Of a stretch of DNA of 12,632 bases, positions 1-4,759 are shown in pieces (the stretch's first letter is position 1; every line of letters starts with the position of its first letter). The position numbers and the translations under genes are program-made. The notes below the pieces were generated by a model. The model was not told the origin of the DNA. It did not search any database and worked only from the letters and a program-made list of their open reading frames with translations. Source of the stretch: Caldifarciminota bacterium (GTDB taxonomy: Bacteria; WOR-3; Hydrothermia; WGAB01); assembly GCA_015489295.1 (NCBI GenBank), contig WGAB01000082.1, positions 1 through 12,632 of the forward strand, read 5' to 3'.

Positions 1-182
1 ACCTGGCCCGTCGGGGTGATCTCGAAGACTTCCTGGACAAAACGCGGCGCCTTTTGAAATCGGCCGAACTCCGCCGTCGGCTGGGCCGCGCCGCCCGTCG
101 CCACGCCCTGGAACGGTATTCCCTGGAGGCCTATGTGGCCCGCCTTTATCGGCTGTACCAGCAACTGGTTGCCCAGCCCTGA
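1..182 (+). CDS. C-terminal end of a probable glycosyltransferase (5' truncated by window)
   Basis: Only the last 59 codons are present, read in the frame starting at base 3 and ending at TGA 180-182. The peptide is Arg- and Leu-rich and helical. It runs through ELRRRLGRAARRHALERYS and then a final helix ending LYRLYQQL. This pattern (a block of the type elr..lg.aar..a.e.ys followed by a helix ending in LY..L) is the usual C-terminal tail of GT-B glycosyltransferases of the GT1/GT4 group, where the last helix crosses back to the N-terminal domain. The catalytic and nucleotide-sugar binding parts lie outside the window, so donor, acceptor and exact family cannot be given. The stop is directly followed by a promoter for the next gene, so this gene probably ends its own transcription unit, although no hairpin separates the two. 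The GT assignment rests on the tail pattern alone. Confidence 0.6.
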   Translation, partial: LARRGDLEDFLDKTRRLLKSAELRRRLGRAARRHALERYSLEAYVARLYRLYQQLVAQP

Positions 183-183
183 A

Positions 184-212
184 TTGCACCCTCCAGAAAG
201 GGCTTGTACAAT
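184..212 (+). promoter_or_regulatory. Sigma70-type promoter for the exported barrel protein gene
   Basis: TTGCAC (184-189) and TACAAT (207-212) are separated by exactly 17 bases. The -10 matches the consensus at 5 of 6 positions; the -35 keeps TTG but is otherwise weak. It starts two bases after the stop of the upstream gene. The predicted transcription start is near 219, giving a 5' leader of about 65 bases before ATG 283. No operator or riboswitch fold was recognised in the leader. Confidence 0.5.
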
Positions 213-282
213 GTAGGCAGCGGCTCGTATTGAGAGGCTAAGTTTCTACCCATCCCCCGGAGAACCAACAAGGAGGTGTTCC

Positions 283-1473
283 ATGCGGCGTTTGGTGTTG
301 CTGGTGGGCCTTGGGCTTTTGCTGGGTGCTCCCGCAGGGGCCCAGCAACTGAACTTCCGCTGGGGTGGCTACGGCCTGTTCCGGGCCACCTACCATCCGG
401 ATTCGGGGTCCCACTTTACCGCCCGAACCTGGACCATGACCATGGACCTCTTCGTGGCCGCCCGGCTCCGCGGCTTTGGCACCATGGAAATGACCCGGTG
501 GGATGAACGCCCCCTGAACGAGGACGATGTGTTGCTCACCGCGCCGGCGCTGGGCATGATGCCCAACCCCATCAAGGAAATGTGGCTTTCCTGGGAGTAC
601 CTCACCGGCCACAAGGTGCGCATGGGGCTTATAGCCCTGCCCCTGGGTGGCAACCAGCAAATGCAGATCGACTTCTACTGGCCCTTCCCCCATCGGCCCA
701 TGTGGGGCACCGAGGAAATGCTCGTGCTTCCCACGACACTCCCCTGGTCGGAACCCGGGCTGGACTTGAACGGGGTCTTCTTCGCCGGCAACCTCGGCTA
801 CGATGTGGGCGTGTTCCAGGGCCCCCGGATGGTCTGGTACCAGCCCCTGGTAGGCAGCATGCCGTGGTGGTACAACCTGGCCGGATGGAGCGCGGATTTC
901 ATCCGCGACAATAACCGCGATAAGGCGGTGGCCGGGAAACTCACCTATCAGGGCATCCCGGGACTGGTCCTGGGGGTTTCCGGCTACAGCGGCGTGTACA
1001 CTCCCGGGAACTTCTCGAACTCCGGTCGGTTTACGGCCCTGAACGTGCAGGGAAAATACGAACGGCCTCTCTTTACCCTCATGGGCGAGTTCATCCGAAC
1101 CCGGTACGACAACCTCGACGCGGTGATCCAGGAATTCGCCAACCGCTACATGGACACCTACGGTCAGCCCCAGGCGCAGGCCACCGTAGCCCATCTGTTT
1201 GACCATGCCAGCGGATACTTCGTGGATCTTACGCTTCGCCTGCCCCAGAACCCGAAGTTCTTCGTGGCCGCGCGGTATGAGGGCGTGAAGCGCTACGGAC
1301 ACCTCCAGCAGATTGTGAAACACCAGGACGGCACCGTGGAAACCGTGGCCCATGACGGCCAGGAAACCCGGCTGACGGTCTCCGTGGGTTACCGGCCGTC
1401 GTTCCACTCGGAACTGTTCCTCTCGGTGGATACCAACAAGTTTGTCTACCTCGCCTGGGGACTGGGGTTCTAA
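283..1473 (+). CDS. Exported, probable outer-membrane beta-barrel (porin-like) protein
   Basis: The 396-residue protein starts at ATG 283, behind an AGGAGGTG Shine-Dalgarno at 271-278. Residues 1-20 form a clear Sec signal peptide: MRR, a Leu/Val/Gly core, then a likely cleavage APAGA|QQ. The mature protein alternates polar and aromatic residues in short segments (for example FRWGGYGLF at 25-33 and FFVAARYEG late in the chain), is rich in Tyr, Trp and Phe, and has almost no Cys. The last strand ends in LAWGLGF with a terminal Phe, the usual signal for BAM-dependent outer-membrane insertion. Its size fits a porin-like barrel of about 14-18 strands, but I do not recognise a named family and cannot give a substrate. 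It is a single-gene unit, with its own promoter upstream and a strong terminator downstream. It converges on the ECF operon. Outer-membrane location is inferred from these signals; a periplasmic beta-rich protein is the alternative. Confidence 0.75.
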   Translation: MRRLVLLVGLGLLLGAPAGAQQLNFRWGGYGLFRATYHPDSGSHFTARTWTMTMDLFVAARLRGFGTMEMTRWDERPLNEDDVLLTAPALGMMPNPIKEMWLSWEYLTGHKVRMGLIALPLGGNQQMQIDFYWPFPHRPMWGTEEMLVLPTTLPWSEPGLDLNGVFFAGNLGYDVGVFQGPRMVWYQPLVGSMPWWYNLAGWSADFIRDNNRDKAVAGKLTYQGIPGLVLGVSGYSGVYTPGNFSNSGRFTALNVQGKYERPLFTLMGEFIRTRYDNLDAVIQEFANRYMDTYGQPQAQATVAHLFDHASGYFVDLTLRLPQNPKFFVAARYEGVKRYGHLQQIVKHQDGTVETVAHDGQETRLTVSVGYRPSFHSELFLSVDTNKFVYLAWGLGF

Positions 1474-1495
1474 GCAGAGCCAAAGGCCTTTTCGT

Positions 1496-1533
1496 GCGGG
1501 CCTGCCCCAAGGGGCAGGCCCGCCCTCTTTTTT
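1496..1533 (+). terminator. Intrinsic terminator of the barrel protein gene
   Basis: GCGGGCCTGCCCC (1496-1508) and GGGGCAGGCCCGC (1511-1523) pair perfectly over 13 bp around a nominal AA loop (in practice a slightly wider loop). CCTC and a run of six T (1528-1533) follow. It lies 23 bases after the stop codon at 1471-1473. On the minus strand the same hairpin is followed by ACGAAAAGGCC, not by a T-run, so it should act efficiently only for the plus-strand gene. Confidence 0.92.
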
Positions 1534-1536
1534 CAC

Positions 1537-2052
1537 CTACCCCTCCCGAAGCCGACGAACCAGGTCGGCCATCAACCGTTCCACATCCTCGGGGGCATAA
1601 AACCGCCAGGCAACATGGGGAAACGAAGCCAACAGGACCTCCCGCAGACTCTCGCGCACCGTGAGCACCACCGGCACCCGGGGGTCCTGCAGCCGCGGCA
1701 CCAGCCAGGGCCACCACCCCCGGTGCCTCCGGAGCTCTAAGATTCCCACCTCATCCAGGAGCCAGAGGCGGGGACGCTGCCGATCCAGCATCCCCTGAAC
1801 TTCCTGGATCACTTCCTCCCGAATCCAGAACCGCCCCACCCGGATTCCTGGCCCGGTGGTTCGGGCATAGGGCCATCGTTGATCTCCGGGGACCGGCACC
1901 AGATCGTAACCCACCACCTGGCCCTCGGGCCCTTCGACACGCACGGAGAGCACCCCTCCCGCCTCGCCGGAAAACCGCTCGGCCACCCGACGAAGCGCCG
2001 TGGTCTTGCCCCCTCCCACGGGGCCGACGAGGGCATAGTGCAGCGGCCTCAT
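1537..2052 (-). CDS. THEP1-like nucleoside-triphosphatase (DUF265-type P-loop NTPase)
   Basis: The 171-residue protein starts at ATG 2052-2050, which shares bases with the stop of ecfT (ATGA). GGGAGG at 2062-2057 serves as its Shine-Dalgarno. It has Walker A GPVGGGKTT at 10-18, a segment EGPEGQVVGYDLV at 40-52 that matches the 'G..vGFdlv' block of the THEP1 family, Walker B LWLLDEVGILEL at 96-107, and a late TVRES segment at 131-135. Length and motif order fit THEP1 NTPases (about 170-190 residues). Characterised members from thermophiles hydrolyse NTPs slowly in vitro, and their cellular role is unresolved. It is the last gene of the ECF transporter operon and is probably translationally coupled to it, which suggests a job tied to the imported compound or to transporter control. 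That is inference. A small-molecule kinase is an alternative, given the similarity of THEP1 to nucleotide kinases. Confidence 0.85.
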   Translation of the reverse strand: MRPLHYALVGPVGGGKTTALRRVAERFSGEAGGVLSVRVEGPEGQVVGYDLVPVPGDQRWPYARTTGPGIRVGRFWIREEVIQEVQGMLDRQRPRLWLLDEVGILELRRHRGWWPWLVPRLQDPRVPVVLTVRESLREVLLASFPHVAWRFYAPEDVERLMADLVRRLREG

Positions 2053-2603
2053 GACTCCTCCCGAAGCACCAGGACCAACGCCAGGGTCAGGTCCTCGGCG
2101 ATGCGCACTGCCTGCTGCACCACCGACATGAGGAACCTGGGCACGGAACGCCACCGGCGCCCTCCCATCCACACGCGGTAGAGGTTCCAGGACTCGGTAA
2201 CCTCTTCCATCAGCCGCGGAAGAAGAAACAGGGACAGGACCACCAGCGGCACCCAGGAACGCACGGGGGTTTTGCGGAGCAACCGCACCAACGCATAGGG
2301 AGACACCTGGTGCCGGAGCAGCTGAAGCCAAAGGATCAGTATCCAGGCCCGGAGGAGGAATCGCGCGATCCAGGCCCCCCGCTGGGCCACGGGCACCCCG
2401 GGCAGCAGCACAAACACAGCCAGGGCCATCAGGGCGGTGGATCCAAGAAACCAGGGCCTCAGGATCACCCGAAGGGCCTGGGGAGCTCCGCGGAGGGTCA
2501 GAACCAGGGTGATCACGGTCCAGAATACCAGCCACGGCAGGGGCAGCCAGGGTACCGTGACCAGGGTACCCACAAACAGCAGGAGAAACAGGTTCGTGTT
2601 CAC
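2049..2603 (-). CDS. ecfT: ECF transporter transmembrane (T) component, short form
   Basis: The 184-residue protein begins with GTG at 2603-2601. This start codon shares bases with the TGA of the upstream S-component gene (GTGA), so it is probably translated by coupling. About four or five hydrophobic helices are visible: residues 5-36 (probably two), 50-68, 77-97 and 117-132, plus a C-terminal stretch at 171-180. The region from RFLLRAWILIL (81-91) through SPYALVRLLRKTP (101-113) and LFLLPRLMEEVTESW (125-139) to RVWMGGRRW (143-151) follows the conserved EcfT/CbiQ core. That core contains the coupling helices that contact the ATPases. The protein is well below the usual length of about 250-270, and the second coupling motif, normally Ala-Arg-Gly, is altered to an LYR...GGRR sequence. 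Its partners should be the fused ATPase and the S component encoded just upstream. Assignment to the EcfT family is fairly secure; transporter substrate is unknown. Confidence 0.82.
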   Translation of the reverse strand: MNTNLFLLLFVGTLVTVPWLPLPWLVFWTVITLVLTLRGAPQALRVILRPWFLGSTALMALAVFVLLPGVPVAQRGAWIARFLLRAWILILWLQLLRHQVSPYALVRLLRKTPVRSWVPLVVLSLFLLPRLMEEVTESWNLYRVWMGGRRWRSVPRFLMSVVQQAVRIAEDLTLALVLVLREES

Positions 2604-3184
2604 GGCCGATACCGAACCCTTTGGGCGAGCACCAACGCCAGGGCGCCAGCCCCCGCACCGATCAAAAACTGCACCAGCAGGAGGATACCCAGGGCCGCCA
2701 CCAGATGGTGGAGTTCCACCGGAAACCAGCGGGTGATTTGCCGGGCCAGCTGCCGGTACACCTCATAGACGTCCACCCCGAAGTAGAAGACCTGGAACAG
2801 GATCCGATGGATCGGCGGCCAGAGCAGGGCCGCGCCGCCGGCCAGGGGATACGCAGGAGCTCGATTCCGGCCCAGCAGCAACACGGTTTCGGCCAGCAGG
2901 GCCTCCATCACAATGGCCACCATCGGGGTAAACACGACACCCCCAAAGGAAAAGATCTTGAGGAAGGCGGCCAGGAAGCCCATGACCAGGAGACCGCCGG
3001 GGGCAGGGGCCAGCCGTCGCCCGGTTAGCACCAGGGTCATGGCCACAGCAGCCAGCCACGTGCCCTTCAGGGGCAGGTTGATCATGTGGAGAACGGACCC
3101 GGCCGTGATTTCCCACGCGCCCCAGAGGGTTCCAAAGACCGCCAGATAGGCGAGGGTGCGGGGATCACGTAAGGACTTCTCCAA
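2600..3184 (-). CDS. Probable ECF transporter substrate-binding (S) component
   Basis: The 194-residue integral membrane protein has about six hydrophobic segments: 10-31, 42-54, 63-81, 82-104, 112-134 and 156-186. I chose a TTG start at 3184-3182 because AGGAGG lies seven bases upstream; this makes the gene overlap the end of the ATPase gene by 20 bases. Notable motifs are GTLWGAWEI (18-26), HMINLPLKGTW (33-43) and LLWPPIHRILFQ (120-131). S components are small six-helix proteins that bind a vitamin or metal with high affinity and differ widely in sequence. Size, topology and a position between EcfA and EcfT genes all fit. I could not match it to a known S family (it does not look like BioY, RibU, ThiT or YkoE), so the substrate is unassigned. 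The conserved-looking Glu25, His33 and His126 in or near membrane segments are candidate ligand contacts, by inference. Confidence 0.68.
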   Translation of the reverse strand: MEKSLRDPRTLAYLAVFGTLWGAWEITAGSVLHMINLPLKGTWLAAVAMTLVLTGRRLAPAPGGLLVMGFLAAFLKIFSFGGVVFTPMVAIVMEALLAETVLLLGRNRAPAYPLAGGAALLWPPIHRILFQVFYFGVDVYEVYRQLARQITRWFPVELHHLVAALGILLLVQFLIGAGAGALALVLAQRVRYRP

Positions 3185-4448
3185 GCCGTGCCTCCTGGAT
3201 GTGATACCAGCGGTCGGCCTGACGCCGGAACAGCTGGGGATGGTGGGTAATCACCAGGGCCATGCCTCCCTGTGCCCGGTAATTTTGGAGCCAGTGCTGC
3301 AGGTACGCCAGGCACCGGGCATCCAGGGCGTGGGTCGGCTCGTCGAGGATCAACAGGGGAGGTGCCAGGGCAAAGGCCAGGGCCAGGGCCCCGATCTGGG
3401 CCTGGCCTCCGCTGAGCAACACGGCTGGCCGATGCCATAGGGCTTCAGGCAGGGGAGGAGCCAGTTCGACCCGCGCTCCCCCCAGGGTGCGCAGGGTCTC
3501 TTGAAGCGTGGCCCCCCAGAACAGCCGTTCGGGTTGCTCCGGCACCAGCAGGGCACGTCCCCGAAGGTTCCGTACCCTCCGGCCGTTCCACCGGAGCCGG
3601 CCCTGGCCGGGCTCCAGCCCCAGGAGCCACCGCACCAGGGTGGTTTTGCCGGAGCCGTTGGCCCCGGTGAGCAGGGCCAGTTCTCCCTGCCGCAAGCACA
3701 GCCGGCCGTCGGTCACCAGGGTCCGGGTCCCACGGGTGAGCCGCAGTGCCTCCAGGCTCAGGGCACAGGACCCGTCGCTTGGAAACGATAACCTGGGGGG
3801 ATCCACAGCCTCGGCGATCCGGAGCTGGCCCGTGCGCTTCAGATGGGCCAGGGAAACGGACCGGAGCGTGCCTTCCTGCATCAAAAAACACGAATCCGGA
3901 ATAAGGCCCGGGGGCAGGGAGTGGGTGACCAAAACGATCCGACGGGTTTGCCGATGGGTTTCGATCCATCGGCTTAGATACTCGGCCGCACGGGCGTCCA
4001 GGTTGGCAAAGGGTTCGTCCAGGAGCACCACGGGCTGGGCGGTGCTTAAGACCCGCTTCAGGGCCAAAAGCTGCAGTTCTCCCGAGGAGTGCTGATGCAG
4101 GGGCACGGGTTCCGGCTCCCAGGGCAGATCCCGAAGCACCTCCTGGGCCCAACCGTAGGCTGCCAGCTGGGTTTCCGGATGCTGGAGCAAAAGGGACACA
4201 GGTGGCAAATCACCCGCCAGGGGGTGGGCAGAGCCTACCTGAGCCGTTCCCTGCCACTGGGCCGGAAAGGGGTGGGGAACCAGCCCCGCCAGGACCAGCA
4301 GCAGGGTGCTCTTCCCCGAGCCTGCGGAGCCGGTGACCACGGCGACACCCGGCCCTTCCAGGTGCCAGTGGAGGCCTGCCAGGGTCGGCGTCGGGGTGTC
4401 TGGCCACCACAGCCACAGGTCCTGAATCCGGATCACCGGCGGGGTCAT
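3165..4448 (-). CDS. ECF transporter ATPase, two ABC domains fused (EcfA-EcfA')
   Basis: The 427-residue protein starts at ATG 4448-4446; the open frame continues upstream through the tRNA gene, but that extension is not coding. Domain 1: Walker A GSAGSGKST 40-48, Q-loop LLLQHPETQ 87-94+, signature HSSGELQ 120-126, Walker B VVLLDEP 140-146, H-loop His176. Domain 2: Walker A GANGSGKTT 262-270, Q-loop PEQPERLFWG 303-312, signature LSGGQ 345-349, Walker B LLILDEP 365-371, H-loop His402. The two domains would form the ATPase dimer that powers EcfT and the S component at the inner membrane. The HPE and QPER segments after the Q-loops are typical of EcfA. Domain 1 has a non-canonical signature (SSGEL), so the two ATP sites are probably unequal. 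No clear Shine-Dalgarno precedes the start, so initiation may be leaderless. As first gene of the operon it overlaps the S gene. Fused ATPases of this kind are known from YkoD-type systems. Confidence 0.88.
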   Translation of the reverse strand: MTPPVIRIQDLWLWWPDTPTPTLAGLHWHLEGPGVAVVTGSAGSGKSTLLLVLAGLVPHPFPAQWQGTAQVGSAHPLAGDLPPVSLLLQHPETQLAAYGWAQEVLRDLPWEPEPVPLHQHSSGELQLLALKRVLSTAQPVVLLDEPFANLDARAAEYLSRWIETHRQTRRIVLVTHSLPPGLIPDSCFLMQEGTLRSVSLAHLKRTGQLRIAEAVDPPRLSFPSDGSCALSLEALRLTRGTRTLVTDGRLCLRQGELALLTGANGSGKTTLVRWLLGLEPGQGRLRWNGRRVRNLRGRALLVPEQPERLFWGATLQETLRTLGGARVELAPPLPEALWHRPAVLLSGGQAQIGALALAFALAPPLLILDEPTHALDARCLAYLQHWLQNYRAQGGMALVITHHPQLFRRQADRWYHIQEARLGEVLT

Positions 4449-4456
4449 GGCATAGG

Positions 4457-4462
4457 ATGGTA
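4457..4462 (-). promoter_or_regulatory. Possible -10 element for the ECF operon (leaderless start)
   Basis: On the minus strand TACCAT (4462-4457) lies eight bases before the ATG at 4448, which would put the transcription start at or next to the A of the start codon. This would explain the lack of a Shine-Dalgarno. No good -35 is present at 16-18 bases spacing (CATCCC or similar), so the call is weak. The promoter must in any case lie in the 90 bases shared with the divergent tRNA gene. Confidence 0.22.
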
Positions 4463-4492
4463 CAGGATTCGCGCCCGCCGGGATGCCGCAGT

Positions 4493-4521
4493 TTGACCCC
4501 TGTAACCGCCGCATGTAAACT
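4493..4521 (+). promoter_or_regulatory. Sigma70-type promoter for tRNA-Ala
   Basis: TTGACC (4493-4498, 5 of 6 consensus) and TAAACT (4516-4521, 4 of 6) have a 17-base spacer. The predicted transcription start, near 4528, is about 11 bases before the mature tRNA 5' end. Spacing and position are those expected of a stable-RNA promoter. Confidence 0.62.
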
Positions 4522-4538
4522 TTGGAACCTCGTCCTGT

Positions 4539-4610
4539 GGGGATGTAGCTCAGTGGGAGAGCACCTGGTTTGCAACCAGGGGGTCGGGGGTTCGAATCCC
4601 CCCATCTCCA
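4539..4610 (+). tRNA. tRNA-Ala (anticodon UGC)
   Basis: The 72-base gene folds into a full cloverleaf. The acceptor GGGGATG (4539-4545) pairs with CATCTCC (4603-4609), with discriminator A at 4610. The D arm is GCTC/GAGC (4548-4562), and the anticodon arm CCTGG/CCAGG (4564-4580) has loop TTTGCAA and anticodon TGC at 4571-4573. The variable loop is GGGTC, and the T arm GGGGG/CCCCC has loop TTCGAAT. The third acceptor pair is G-U, the G3:U70 identity mark of alanine tRNAs, which agrees with the anticodon. The 3' CCA is not encoded (CTT follows A73), so it must be added by the nucleotidyltransferase. Confidence 0.98.
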
Positions 4611-4647
4611 CTTTCCTTTGGCACCCAAGAGGCTATCCTCCGTACGG

Positions 4648-4693
4648 CCCAACAACTTCTCCAATCCAACCCAACGCCCACGTTGCCCCCTTC
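4648..4693 (+). other. C-rich, G-poor stretch after the tRNA (possible Rho-loading site)
   Basis: About 24 of these 46 bases are C and only 3 are G, in a genome region where the two are otherwise balanced. No hairpin plus T-run follows the tRNA gene, so this C-rich, unstructured RNA segment could be a rut-like site that ends the tRNA transcript by Rho. Its 3' end overlaps the -35 of the next promoter. The bias is seen directly; the function is inferred. Confidence 0.3.
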
Positions 4694-4711
4694 GGCTCTA
4701 CGGGGTATAAT
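4683..4711 (+). promoter_or_regulatory. Sigma70-type promoter for the DUF2723-KOW-valS operon
   Basis: TTGCCC (4683-4688) and a perfect TATAAT (4706-4711) are 17 bases apart. Transcription would start near 4718, leaving a leader of about 42 bases with a small 5-bp hairpin (CGGTA 4724-4728 with TACCG 4735-4739) ahead of the Shine-Dalgarno AAGGAGG at 4748-4754. No other promoter was seen before valS, and no terminator within the run of plus-strand genes, so this is the likely operon promoter. Confidence 0.75.
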
Positions 4712-4759
4712 CACGCATTCCAGCGGTAAAATCGTACCGTCCGCAATAAGGAGGCAGAA

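Noticed and set aside
238..1536. 432-codon minus-strand frame over the barrel protein gene
   Set aside because: It would run through the terminator hairpin, has no Shine-Dalgarno, and shows mirrored codon bias. The plus-strand gene has a signal peptide, SD, promoter and terminator.
2053..2658. Upstream extension of the THEP1 frame to 2658
   Set aside because: It is a Pro/Gly/Arg-rich shadow of ecfT. The P-loop protein begins naturally at ATG 2052 with a Shine-Dalgarno and ATGA coupling.
4640..4647. Palindrome CCGTACGG as an operator
   Set aside because: It is a single 8-base palindrome with no second copy near a promoter, so not distinguishable from chance.
4449..4664. N-terminal extension of the ECF ATPase frame back to 4664
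   Set aside because: It reads through the tRNA-Ala gene on the opposite strand and gives the well-known spurious peptide GDSNPRPPGCKPGALPLSY. The ABC domain begins right after ATG 4448.
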